A DNA stretch of 45,031 nt from JBBQVS01 sp038211295 (GTDB lineage: Bacteria; Chloroflexota; Ktedonobacteria; Ktedonobacterales; Ktedonobacteraceae). The stretch spans positions 1-45,031 of the forward strand of contig JBBQVS010000025.1 of NCBI GenBank assembly GCA_038211295.1. Reading direction: 5' to 3'. Position numbers and translations under genes: made by a program. Under the pieces are notes generated by a model. It saw only the letters and a list, made by a program, of their open reading frames with translations. It was not told where the DNA came from and did no database searches. Shown in pieces: positions 9,034 through 16,637 of this stretch. Every line of letters starts with the position of its first letter. The stretch's first letter is position 1.

Positions 9034-9088
9034 GAGGATAGGAGAAACACAAAGCATATATACAATGCTTCGTATTTCTCCTATCCTC
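9034..9088. repeat. Long imperfect palindrome downstream of the PIWI-RE operon
   Basis: A perfect 14-bp outer stem (GAGGATAGGAGAAA at 9034-9047 with its complement at 9075-9088) continues, after a 4x4 internal loop, into AAGCAT/ATGCTT around a 7-base loop. No T-tract follows, so it is not an ordinary terminator. It could be an RNA-stabilising 3' structure, a small structured RNA or a remnant of a mobile palindromic repeat. Confidence 0.6.
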
Positions 9089-9198
9089 TCTGGTAACGGA
9101 ACAACTTTGTTTATCTGAGAACGACTTTCTTTATCTACTACAACTAACGACTTCGTTACAGAGATGTTTCTGCCAGACAACGTAATTCTATGTATATA

Positions 9199-9251
9199 AC
9201 TTGTGGGCTGTATTGCTACTCCATACTAGCAACACAGCCCACAAGTTTTTT
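9199..9251 (+). terminator. Rho-independent terminator of the PIWI-RE operon
   Basis: A perfect 13-bp stem (9199-9211 with 9234-9246) is extended by an inner TTGCTA/TAGCAA stem (9213-9218, 9227-9232) and followed by a T-run at 9246-9251. It ends rightward transcription from the island. The opposite strand lacks a good T-run but may still slow glmS transcripts. Confidence 0.85.
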
Positions 9252-9385
9252 GGGAAGTCCTACACTTAACAAACTGAACTACAGGTTTATCCCTAATAGA
9301 CAAATGTCTAATTGGCGTAAGGCTTTGTTTTAATTGTAAAACTTTATTTTACGTCTACACAATTTCCGCCCCCTACTTCCGCCCC

Positions 9386-11263
9386 CTACTCCACCGTTAC
9401 CGATTTCGCGAGATTTCTTGGTTGATCGACGTTGCAATCGCGTGCGACTGCGGTATGGTAGGCGAATAGTTGCAGGGGGATACTTGCCAACAAGGGGCTA
9501 AGTACCTCCAGAGTGGCGGGAACGTAGAGTACGTCGTCGGCGTGCTGGCGAATATTCTCGTCCCCCTCAGTAGCGACGACGATGACGTGAGCGTCACGCG
9601 CCCGCACCTCCTGTATGTTGCTGACGACCTTCTCATAGACGTGTGAGGCGGTGGCGATTGCGATGAGCGGCACTTGTGCGTCGAGGAGCGCGATTGAGCC
9701 GTGTTTGAGTTCACCAGCAGGAAAGCCTTCCGCGTGAATGTACGAAATCTCTTTAAGTTTGAGAGCCGCCTCTAACGCTGTGGGATAGCCAACACCGCGT
9801 CCAATGAAAATCATGCTATTCACACTTGCCATGCGGTATGCGAGCGGCTCGATGCTATCCTCAGTCTTACTTGATGCCGCGTCAAGGATTTTCTGCATCT
9901 GCGCTGGAATACGTTCCAGACCTTCAAGTACCTCGTTTACGACCTCTTGCGTGATGCGCCCCTGCTGTTGCGCGAGTGTGAGGCCAAGCAGATACAGGAC
10001 GCAAACGGAAGAGACAAACGTTTTGGTTGAGACAACGCCAATCTCCGGCCCCGCTTGCAGGTATAGCACGGCGTCGGAGAGCCGTGTGATGGCGCTTGCG
10101 ACAACGTTGGTTACGGCGATAACAGGTGCGCCATGCTCGCGTGCCTGCCGAATACCCACGAGCGTATCCGCCGTTTCGCCTGACTGTGTTACCGCGATAC
10201 AGAGTGTGTGTGGCCCCACAATCGGGTTACTATAGCGAAACTCCGCTGCCGTCACCGCCTCAACAGGGATACGCGCCCACTGTTCTATCGCGTATTTGGC
10301 GATCACACCCGTGTGGTATGACGTGCCGCATGCTACGATAATGATGCGCTGAATGTTGTCTAGCAGACCCGCCTGGCGCATTCGCTCTAGTTCCGGTAGG
10401 CGCGACTCACCCCCATGAATACGTCCGAGCAAGGCACGACGAATAGCGTCAGGCTGTTCATAGATTTCTTTGAGTACAAAGTGTGGGTAGCCGCCCTTTT
10501 CTGCCGCCTCTGTGTTCCAGTCAATCGTCATCGACTCACGCTCCACTCGTTCGCCCGTCGCGATGGTGGTAATAGCGACGCCCTCTGGTCGCAATGTGAC
10601 AAGCTCACCCTCGTCGAGAATTTTGATTGTGCGTGTATGTTTGAGAATGGCCGGTATGTCTGACGCGAGGTACTGCTCGTGCTTTCCTAAGCCGATGATG
10701 AGTGGGCCGCCGCCGTGCCTGGCTCCGACGATCAGATCAGGTTGTTCCCGGCTCACAACAGCGATGGCATATGAGCCTTCGATGCGCCGCAAGGCGAGCC
10801 GAACGGCACGTTCCAGATCGTGCTGCGCGTCGCCAAAGTAGGCGCGGGCAATCAGGTGGGGCAACACTTCGGTATCTGTTTCCGAGAGAAAGACGTAACC
10901 TTCGCCCTGGAGTTCGGTACGCAGTTCGGTATAGTTTTCGATGATGCCGTTATGCACAACGTTGATTGTGCCAGTGCTATCGGCGTGTGGGTGCGCGTTG
11001 GCGTTGTTTGGGCGTCCGTGCGTGGCCCAACGTGTATGTCCAATACCGAGGGGGCCGACGGCGGGATGTGAGCCGTTCGCGACAGACGCGACGAGATTGG
11101 CAATTTTTCCCGCGCGTCGATGCAGTTCGAGCGTTCCCCCATCAGTCAAAACAGCGATGCCCGCGGAGTCATAGCCGCGATATTCGAGGCGCGTCAGGCC
11201 ATTGAGCAAAATGGTAGTGACATCGGTTCCCTGAGGGCCGACGTATCCAATGATACCGCACAT
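9386..11263 (-). CDS. glmS: Glutamine--fructose-6-phosphate aminotransferase (isomerizing)
   Basis: GlmS converts fructose-6-phosphate and glutamine to glucosamine-6-phosphate, the entry step to UDP-GlcNAc and cell-wall precursors. The 625-residue protein begins with MCGIIGYVG, whose Cys2 is the class II glutaminase nucleophile. Two SIS isomerase domains follow in the C-terminal half (CGTSYHTG, TQSGETADT, then EGFPAGELKHG), and it ends in the typical DQPRNLAKSVTVE. Length and ends match the family. It is transcribed alone from a well-formed promoter at 11520-11548. Its leader contains a glmS ribozyme, so expression should fall when glucosamine-6-phosphate accumulates. No strong Shine-Dalgarno is visible before the ATG. 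Confidence 0.98.
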   Translation of the reverse strand: MCGIIGYVGPQGTDVTTILLNGLTRLEYRGYDSAGIAVLTDGGTLELHRRAGKIANLVASVANGSHPAVGPLGIGHTRWATHGRPNNANAHPHADSTGTINVVHNGIIENYTELRTELQGEGYVFLSETDTEVLPHLIARAYFGDAQHDLERAVRLALRRIEGSYAIAVVSREQPDLIVGARHGGGPLIIGLGKHEQYLASDIPAILKHTRTIKILDEGELVTLRPEGVAITTIATGERVERESMTIDWNTEAAEKGGYPHFVLKEIYEQPDAIRRALLGRIHGGESRLPELERMRQAGLLDNIQRIIIVACGTSYHTGVIAKYAIEQWARIPVEAVTAAEFRYSNPIVGPHTLCIAVTQSGETADTLVGIRQAREHGAPVIAVTNVVASAITRLSDAVLYLQAGPEIGVVSTKTFVSSVCVLYLLGLTLAQQQGRITQEVVNEVLEGLERIPAQMQKILDAASSKTEDSIEPLAYRMASVNSMIFIGRGVGYPTALEAALKLKEISYIHAEGFPAGELKHGSIALLDAQVPLIAIATASHVYEKVVSNIQEVRARDAHVIVVATEGDENIRQHADDVLYVPATLEVLSPLLASIPLQLFAYHTAVARDCNVDQPRNLAKSVTVE

Positions 11264-11354
11264 AGTGCTAGTGCCGCTTTCTCAATGCATGGTGAAAAAG
11301 CCTGTTTTATAGTACAGGCGTACACATGCATATACGTGCATCACTAAGAGCGTC

Positions 11355-11491
11355 TTGTACCAACCGTTACCCGTTGGGTTTCCCTGCCCTCTTTTCAGGA
11401 GTGTGATCGCCCCTGGAGACTCCCCGCTGACTGTCCGAACGGTCTCCGCCTCGTCAACCGACATCTCCTCCTCGGAGTCGGCCCATGCGCT
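11355..11491 (-). ncRNA. glmS ribozyme (glucosamine-6-phosphate-responsive self-cleaving RNA)
   Basis: On the minus strand the leader contains AGCGC (11491-11487), where the known ribozyme cleaves between A and G. A P1-type hairpin follows (CCGAC at 11481-11477 with GTCGG at 11462-11458). The invariant-looking core GTTGACGAGG (11458-11449) comes next. Then a stem GGAGAC/GTCTCC (11447-11442, 11420-11415) encloses a segment close to the conserved TCGG-type core with GCGGGG. A P4-like region with further small stems extends to about 11355. Position directly upstream of glmS and order of elements match the glmS ribozyme class, which cleaves its own mRNA when bound to glucosamine-6-phosphate. The 3' boundary is approximate. 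Confidence 0.85.
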
Positions 11492-11519
11492 ACTTGTCAG
11501 AACAACATTTCTGGGAGAT

Positions 11520-11548
11520 AGTATACCATAGGATGAGAATGGGGGCAA
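11520..11548 (-). promoter_or_regulatory. glmS promoter
   Basis: On the minus strand TTGCCC (11548-11543) and TATACT (11525-11520) are 17 bases apart. The predicted start near 11513 lies about 20 bases upstream of the ribozyme cleavage site. The small leader fragment released by cleavage would thus be about 20-25 bases. Confidence 0.65.
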
Positions 11549-11557
11549 GAGGAATAT

Positions 11558-11599
11558 GAGGGGCAAAGAAATTTGCTCCTGCTATGCCTCTTTGCCCTC
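11558..11599. repeat. Palindrome in the glmS-padR divergent region
   Basis: GAGGGGCAAAGA (11558-11569) is nearly perfectly inverted as TCTTTGCCCTC (11589-11599), with one bulged G. It lies just upstream of the glmS promoter and about 70 bases before the PadR gene. It could be an operator or another copy of the purine-rich palindromes found elsewhere in the window. Confidence 0.4.
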
Positions 11600-11669
11600 T
11601 TCTTGCCCCATCATGTCTCCTTCTTCGTTCTACTTGTAAAGAGAACATTTCCAGAGAGGTAGGTGGTAT

Positions 11670-12281
11670 ATGGCAGTTGAACACAGCATTCTTGGCATGA
11701 TTAGTATCCATCCCTGTTCCGGCTACGACTTGAAGGCGGCATTTGAGAAGGGTGGCGCGGCTCTACTTTCGACGTTGAGCTTTGGCAGCATCTACCCTCA
11801 CCTGAAACGGCTAGAACAGGATGGCTTGATAGAGACACAGGAGGGAAGCGATGACGGACGGCATAAGAAAGTCTATGAGTTGACTGCGAAAGGTTGGCAG
11901 GAACTGACAAACTGGCTAGAGCAGTCGTCGGAGTATCCCATTCCCACACGCGATGAGTTACTCTTGAAGATGCTGTTCTGGGGGTCTACCGGTAAGGAGC
12001 GGGCAACACTGATCGAGCAGCTACAGGCGCGACACGAGGAGTCGCTTGACTTGTTGAACTATATCAGCAAGTGGCATGGCAATGGTCATGCATTTATTGA
12101 CGAGTACCATGCCCTTGTCTTTTCCTATATGCAACAGCGTTTAGAGAGCGAGCTGAGCTGGATTGTTGAAGCAACAGCGCAACTTGCTGGCCCCGCGCAA
12201 CTGCCGCCACAGGACCCGCAATGGCTCTCGGTTGTGCAAAAAGCGCGACGCAAGAAAGCACAGGAAGAGCAAAAAGAATAG
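11670..12281 (+). CDS. PadR-family transcriptional regulator
   Basis: A PadR-type winged-helix regulator of 203 residues. The N-terminal 85 residues hold the typical segments HSILGMI, GYDLKAAF, GSIYPHLKRLEQDGLIE and GRHKKVYELTAKG. The rest is a helical dimerisation domain of the PadR_C/AphA (Vir) type. Such proteins usually repress an adjacent transporter or stress gene in response to a small ligand. Its target is not obvious here because glmS is divergent and nadE convergent. The C-terminus is lysine- and glutamate-rich. The stop lies nine bases from the end of nadE. Confidence 0.9.
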   Translation: MAVEHSILGMISIHPCSGYDLKAAFEKGGAALLSTLSFGSIYPHLKRLEQDGLIETQEGSDDGRHKKVYELTAKGWQELTNWLEQSSEYPIPTRDELLLKMLFWGSTGKERATLIEQLQARHEESLDLLNYISKWHGNGHAFIDEYHALVFSYMQQRLESELSWIVEATAQLAGPAQLPPQDPQWLSVVQKARRKKAQEEQKE

Positions 12282-12290
12282 ATATATATA

Positions 12291-14057
12291 TTATAGTGTT
12301 TCACGGAACTTGTTGGCGATGGGCAAGCGACGATCACGACCAAAGGCACGAGACGTAATTTTTACGCCAACGGGTGCCTGCCGCCGTTTGTATTCGTTGA
12401 GATCGACAAGGCGAATGATGCGCTCAATGGTTGCGCGTTCGTAGCCCATTGCAAGCATCTCTTCGACGCTACGGTCATCCTCGACATACGCTTTGAGAAT
12501 GGGGTCGAGTATGTCATAAGGTGGTAGGCTATCAACATCCTTCTGGTCGGGGCGAAGCTCGGCGGACGGTGGTTTATCTATGACCACTTGCGGAATAACC
12601 GGGGCATCGCCGACGCTGTTACGATAGGTGCAGAGTTCGTAAACCAGCGTTTTCAGCACATCCTTGAGAACGGAGAAGCCACCCGCCATATCGCCGTAGA
12701 GCGTGCTGTAGCCTACCGCCATCTCGGATTTGTTGCCAGTGGTCAGCACAAGGGGGCCGAGCTTGTTTGAGAGCGTCATCATGATGTTGCCGCGAATACG
12801 GGATTGCAGGTTTTCTGCCGCGAGTCCGGGGTCTTCATCACCGAGGGCCGAACGCATCATTTTAAGCGAAGTACGAAACGTCTCCTCAATCGGAATCGTC
12901 AGATACTGCATACCGAGATTTTCCGCGAGCTGCTTTGCATCCGTTTTGCTCCCCTCGGACGAATAGCCGGAGGGCATCAGAATGCCAAGCACGTTTTCCG
13001 ATCCGAGTGCGTCAACAGCAATAGCGGCAGTTAAAGCCGAGTCGATGCCACCGGAAAGGCCAATCAGAGCTTTTTTGAAGCCCGTCTTTCGTACATAGTC
13101 GCCCGTTCCCAACACCAACGCGGCGTATACTTCTTGCAGGTGCGACAGTTTGGTTTCAATGCGTTGTGGCTCGCCAAGCCGCGCGTGTGTGCTGATGTTC
13201 GACGACGAGAGGGGACGGGCGTCAACGGTGATGACGGGTACGGTATCTTGTGTACCGTCGAGACGCACCTTGCGACGGCGTGGGTCATGCAGACGCGAAC
13301 GGAAAACAGAGGCGGTATCAAGGTCAACGACGAGCGTATCCTCCTCAAATTGTTTGGCACGCGCGATAAGCGTCCCCTGCTCATTGAACACCATGCTATC
13401 ACCATCGAAAACAAGCTCGTCCTGTCCACCTACCATGTTAAGATACGCCACAATCACTCCATTATCCGCAGCGCGTGTGGAAAGCATCTCTTCGCGTACA
13501 ACGCTTTTGCCCGCGTTATATGGTGAAGCATTGATATTGAGAATAACTTCAGCACCTGCAAACGCTTGTCGTGTCATGGGGCCAGTGGGATACCAGATAT
13601 CCTCACAGATATTGATGCCCACATGGACGCCATGAATGAGAAAAAGTGGCGCACGTTGTCCGACCTGAAAATAGCGATTTTCGTCGAAGACGCCATAGTT
13701 CGGCAGGAAATGTTTGTGATACACACCCGTAAGCGTCCCTTCATGTACAACGGCGGCGGCGTTATAGATATCGTGGTCACGATCCACAAAGCCGATGACG
13801 GCGGTGAGGCCGGAAAGTGTGCGACTCGCCTCGCGCAACTCGTCCAACGCACGGATGTTGGCATCCACAAAGCCGGGCTTGAGCAGTAGGTCTTCGGGCG
13901 GATAGCCTGTCAGGGCCAGCTCTGGCAAGCAGACGATGTGCGCCCCTGCTTTATGCGCGTCTTGCATCGCAGTACGTATCTTTTGTGTGTTCCCTACCAG
14001 ATCACCGACGGTTACGTTGACCTGGGCGAGGGCTACACGGAGTGGAAGAGTATTCAT
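12291..14057 (-). CDS. nadE: Glutamine-dependent NAD(+) synthetase
   Basis: NadE makes NAD from deamido-NAD, ATP and glutamine. The 588-residue protein has an N-terminal nitrilase-fold glutaminase domain (about 1-260). Its catalytic Glu is in LPELALTGYP, the Lys in the YHKHFLPNYGVFDE region and the Cys in INICEDIWYP. The synthetase domain follows, with the PP-loop SGGIDSALT (about 330) and the ammonia-channel region TTGNKSEMAVGYSTLYGD. Size and order match the fused two-domain enzyme. AAAGGAC precedes the ATG at a good distance. It is convergent with the PadR gene and divergent from the membrane-protein gene at 14159. Confidence 0.97.
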   Translation of the reverse strand: MNTLPLRVALAQVNVTVGDLVGNTQKIRTAMQDAHKAGAHIVCLPELALTGYPPEDLLLKPGFVDANIRALDELREASRTLSGLTAVIGFVDRDHDIYNAAAVVHEGTLTGVYHKHFLPNYGVFDENRYFQVGQRAPLFLIHGVHVGINICEDIWYPTGPMTRQAFAGAEVILNINASPYNAGKSVVREEMLSTRAADNGVIVAYLNMVGGQDELVFDGDSMVFNEQGTLIARAKQFEEDTLVVDLDTASVFRSRLHDPRRRKVRLDGTQDTVPVITVDARPLSSSNISTHARLGEPQRIETKLSHLQEVYAALVLGTGDYVRKTGFKKALIGLSGGIDSALTAAIAVDALGSENVLGILMPSGYSSEGSKTDAKQLAENLGMQYLTIPIEETFRTSLKMMRSALGDEDPGLAAENLQSRIRGNIMMTLSNKLGPLVLTTGNKSEMAVGYSTLYGDMAGGFSVLKDVLKTLVYELCTYRNSVGDAPVIPQVVIDKPPSAELRPDQKDVDSLPPYDILDPILKAYVEDDRSVEEMLAMGYERATIERIIRLVDLNEYKRRQAPVGVKITSRAFGRDRRLPIANKFRETL

Positions 14058-14158
14058 GGTCGGATTTGTCCTTTCTGCTCTTGACGAAACGCGCAGAACA
14101 CACTACCCTATCAGAAAGAGAGATATAACTTCACGTACACTATTAAGGAAAAACCCTC

Positions 14159-14740
14159 ATGGAAATACGCTCGTTTTTGACGCTTGACCTAGCGTTTATC
14201 GTCGTGGTCTACTTCGCGTTTCTTCTGTTTATTCATCCCCCACGCACTGTTGTGCTGCCCTCTCTGTTAGGCGGGCTTGTGATGGGAGCAATAAACATAC
14301 TTGTCGATATTGTAGCCCATTTCACAAATATATGGCATTATACAATAAGCGGCCTGACATTTTATGTGCCGTTGCCCTTTTATATCACGCCAATCTTATT
14401 CTATGGGAGCGTGGTCTATCTGCTCATCTGGCGATTCTGGACTGGTCGCTACCGCTTACTTGCGCGAGTGTTGCTGTTCGGCATTCCTGTTTTCGGCATT
14501 CTCCGCGACCTCTGGGGGGGGCTATTGATAATTTCTCCGTATAATCCGCAGTGGGCCGGCCCTTTGTCATTGTTACTGGATATCGCCATGTGGCTTGTTA
14601 TGTTTTACACTGGCTTTTTCATCTTCCGCAAACTTGCCCCAACACGCGATAAAGTGCTGACCCAGGAAGGGCAAAATGAGACGGTGCAGAAAGAGAACAC
14701 GGGGGCACTGACTAGTTCCATAAACCGTACTAATACATAG
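14159..14740 (+). CDS. Small integral membrane protein, unknown function
   Basis: 193 residues with about five hydrophobic membrane-spanning stretches (roughly 8-26, 33-55, 70-92, 100-118, 138-158) and a polar C-terminal tail of about 35 residues. The spacing and the histidine in the second segment (NILVDIVAHFTNIWHY) resemble small uncharacterised membrane proteins of sporulating Gram-positive-type bacteria. I do not recognise a named family. AAGGAA lies eight bases before the ATG. The gene stands alone, and an IS element begins about 110 bases after its stop. Confidence 0.7.
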   Translation: MEIRSFLTLDLAFIVVVYFAFLLFIHPPRTVVLPSLLGGLVMGAINILVDIVAHFTNIWHYTISGLTFYVPLPFYITPILFYGSVVYLLIWRFWTGRYRLLARVLLFGIPVFGILRDLWGGLLIISPYNPQWAGPLSLLLDIAMWLVMFYTGFFIFRKLAPTRDKVLTQEGQNETVQKENTGALTSSINRTNT

Positions 14741-14923
14741 CTTTTCGTAGCCAAGCATCTGCTTGACAGTTCTAGGTACATTGTGTACAACGGGTACATG
14801 GAAGCACAATAAAGAGTCACCACCAAAACATGGCAACACTCACTTTATAAGGAGGCTCGTAAAATCCCTATCTTTTAAGGAGGGATAGAAGAGCGTTCCT
14901 TATAGGGAGTGACGGGAAGGGGT

Positions 14924-14952
14924 TTGACAAATGGTATGCATAGGCATATAAT
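14924..14952 (+). promoter_or_regulatory. Consensus promoter of the TnpB element
   Basis: TTGACA (14924-14929), a 17-base spacer and TATAAT (14947-14952) make a perfect housekeeping promoter. The expected start falls on or next to the A of the RHH gene's ATG (14960), so the message would be leaderless. Inverted GTATG...CATAC and TATGC...GCATA motifs overlap the spacer and -10 box, as expected for an RHH operator. Confidence 0.8.
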
Positions 14953-14959
14953 ACATACT

Positions 14960-15130
14960 ATGAATACACAGAATAGGAACCCTGTTATCAGGGTCGAAGC
15001 ACAAACGCGCAAATATCTCAAAATGATTGCGGCGCAATGTGGCGAAACGATGCAAGAAACCGTTAAGCGTTTGGCAGAGGCAGAATTACAGCGTTTGCAA
15101 AAAGGAGGTACGCATGAGAAAAAGTTCTAA
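14960..15130 (+). CDS. Ribbon-helix-helix protein encoded with TnpB
   Basis: A 56-residue protein with the ribbon-helix-helix layout of Arc/CopG-like repressors: a short strand (NPVIRVEAQT), helix one (RKYLKMIAAQCGE) and helix two (TMQETVKRLAEAELQRLQ). I chose ATG 14960 because the promoter's -10 box ends eight bases earlier; a longer frame from 14909 would start before the transcript. It overlaps tnpB by 17 bases, and its 3' part carries the AAGGAGG site for tnpB, so the two are coupled. It probably dims the element's own promoter through the inverted repeats there. It could also act on TnpB or target DNA, but this is speculation. Confidence 0.7.
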   Translation: MNTQNRNPVIRVEAQTRKYLKMIAAQCGETMQETVKRLAEAELQRLQKGGTHEKKF

Positions 15131-16301
15131 GTATCGCTTGTCTCCAACCCGCAAGCAAGAGCAAGCATTACAATGGACACTAGACCGATGCCGAGAACTC
15201 TACAATGCCGCACTTCAAGAACGGCGTGATGCCTACAAAATGTGTTGCGTGAGCCTCAATTACTACGACCAAGCCAAGCAACTCACTGACATAAAGGAAC
15301 TCAGGGAAGAGTACAAGGATATTCACTCACAAGTGTTACAGGACGTGTTACGCCGTGTTGAGAAAGGCATGAAGGCGTTCTATCGCCGCGTCAAAGCAGG
15401 GGAGAAAGCAGGCTACCCACGCTTTCAGGGAAGAGACCGCTATGATAGTTTCACCTATCCACAAGGCGGCTATAGCCTCACCCATGATAGTCGTGTCACC
15501 CTCTCAAAGATTGGAAGCGTCAAGCTCAAGCTCCATAGACCTATTGAAGGAACGGTCAAGACGTGTACCATCAAACGGGAAGGGGAACACTGGTACGTCG
15601 TATTCAGTTGTGAGAGAGCAGACAGTGAAGCCACACATACGCCCTACACAGACGATGCAATCGGGATTGACCTCGGCTTGCTGCACTTTGCCACACTCAG
15701 TACAGGGGACACGATAGAGAACCCTCGTTTCTTTCGCCGTGGGCAAGCGGACCTCACACGCAAATGCCAGAAGTTGTCACAAGGCAAACGTGGCTCCCAC
15801 CGTCGAGACAAGGCAAGAAAGCAAGTTGCAAAGGCACATCGCAAGATAAAAAACCAACGCACTGACTTTCTGCATAAGCACTCGCGTCACTTGGTCAACA
15901 CCTACGAGGTCATTGTGTTTGAAGACTTAGCCGTTGCCAACATGAGTCGCGTCCCCAAGCCGAAACAAGACGAGAACGGGGTGTATGTGCCAAACGGGGC
16001 AAGTCGAAAAGCAGGGTTAAACAAGAGCATTGTTGATGCTGGATGGAGTACCTTCGTGAGCATGTGTCAGTACAAAGCAGCATATGCTGGTACAGTCACG
16101 GTGCTCACCGTAGACCCCAAATATACCAGCCAACTCTGCTCAGGATGTGGCATCGTTCGTAAGAAAACACTTGACGAACGCTGGCATAGCTGCGAGTGCG
16201 GATGTGAGTTGGATCGAGACCACAATGCCGCTCTTAACATCCTCTCAAAAGGAGTGAAAACATTTCCGGGCGGGACGCGCCCAACGCTTGCAACAGCGTA
16301 G
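15114..16301 (+). CDS. tnpB: TnpB RNA-guided nuclease (IS605 OrfB)
   Basis: An intact 395-residue TnpB. Known TnpBs are RNA-guided DNA nucleases that recognise a transposon-adjacent motif and help retain the element. All three RuvC acidic residues are visible: D in GIDLGLLHFA (about 182), E in VFEDLAVANM (about 268) and D in DRDHNAALNI (about 370). The zinc finger CSGCG...CECG lies just before the last one. The N-terminal MRKSSKYRLSPTRKQEQ is the usual OrfB start. AAGGAGG sits five bases before the ATG at 15114, preferred over the frame extending to 15027. The C-terminus is short and may overlap the guide RNA. It looks functional. Confidence 0.93.
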   Translation: MRKSSKYRLSPTRKQEQALQWTLDRCRELYNAALQERRDAYKMCCVSLNYYDQAKQLTDIKELREEYKDIHSQVLQDVLRRVEKGMKAFYRRVKAGEKAGYPRFQGRDRYDSFTYPQGGYSLTHDSRVTLSKIGSVKLKLHRPIEGTVKTCTIKREGEHWYVVFSCERADSEATHTPYTDDAIGIDLGLLHFATLSTGDTIENPRFFRRGQADLTRKCQKLSQGKRGSHRRDKARKQVAKAHRKIKNQRTDFLHKHSRHLVNTYEVIVFEDLAVANMSRVPKPKQDENGVYVPNGASRKAGLNKSIVDAGWSTFVSMCQYKAAYAGTVTVLTVDPKYTSQLCSGCGIVRKKTLDERWHSCECGCELDRDHNAALNILSKGVKTFPGGTRPTLATA

Positions 16302-16334
16302 AAGCCCCTGTCTTTCTAAGCAGGGGCGCGTCAC
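16180..16334 (+). ncRNA. Probable TnpB guide RNA (omega RNA) region
   Basis: In TnpB elements the guide RNA scaffold overlaps the 3' end of tnpB and the right end of the element, and the guide is read from the flank. Here the perfect hairpin GCCCCTG/CAGGGGC (16304-16327) and the terminal TCAC (16331-16334) mark the scaffold's 3' end. The guide would start at 16335. The 5' end is unknown and given only roughly. Confidence 0.45.
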
Positions 16335-16355
16335 CAGTTAAAAGTGAGTGCTGCT

Positions 16356-16624
16356 GTGATTACTCCCCGCGCTTAGAAAGCGGGGGCTTCTAGGGGCAAA
16401 CCCACGCAGTGTAACCCCACAGCTTTGATGTCTCGATCAATATGAACGTGGCAACACCGACACTGATACACACGCTCACCAAGCGGCATCTTTTGCCGAT
16501 GATGACACCGACTACCATCCTGGGATGTGTATAGCCATCGGCACTCTTCAAGAGTGCTTTCAAGCAGGGTGAGTTGGTTCTTGGTCGGATAGGGCCGATA
16601 CTGAAAGTTCTTTCTCATGGTCAA
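16356..16624 (-). pseudogene. Collapsed tnpB element (N- and C-terminal pieces fused)
   Basis: On the minus strand an open frame (ATG at 16618, stop at 16373) joins a TnpB N-terminus (MRKNFQYRPYPTKNQ to CRWLY, about 30 residues) to a TnpB C-terminus with the zinc-finger remains (ERVYQCRCCHVHIDRD) and an IKAVGLH tail. Some 300 internal residues, including two RuvC acidic positions, are missing, so it cannot be a nuclease. The right-end hairpin (16365-16387) and terminal TCAC (minus strand, 16359-16356) survive, so the ends could still be mobilised in trans. It lies tail-to-tail with the intact element, 21 bases away, and starts about 15 bases after the beta-lactamase-like stop. The frame is still open. 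Confidence 0.8.
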
Positions 16625-16637
16625 AGTAAAATTGTCA

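Larger units (their letters stand above)
8841..9385. other. Gene-free spacer between PIWI-RE island and glmS
   Basis: These 545 bases contain no convincing coding frame. They are AT-rich and contain a long imperfect palindrome (9034-9088) and a strong terminator (9199-9251). The stretch 9252-9385 shows nothing I recognise apart from a short direct repeat (CCGCCCCCTACT) next to the glmS stop. Confidence 0.6.
14849..16334 (+). mobile_element. IS200/IS605-type TnpB element with accessory RHH gene
   Basis: The element appears to run from just after TTTAT (14844-14848) to TCAC (16331-16334). It includes a left-end hairpin (ATCCCT/AGGGAT, 14864-14886), a near-consensus promoter, a small ribbon-helix-helix gene, tnpB and a right-end hairpin (16304-16327). 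There is no Y1 transposase (TnpA), so movement would need a TnpA supplied elsewhere. TTTAT at the left edge would be the transposon-adjacent motif. The left boundary is inferred from the palindrome it interrupts, not from a comparison. Confidence 0.65.

Noticed and set aside
8917..9180. 87-codon minus-strand frame in the spacer after the PIWI-RE gene
   Set aside because: No similarity I recognise, no ribosome-binding site, and it spans the long palindrome; most likely chance.
14849..16624. Y1 transposase gene (tnpA) of the IS605 elements
   Set aside because: No frame in or around either element has the HUH motif; the elements carry tnpB only.
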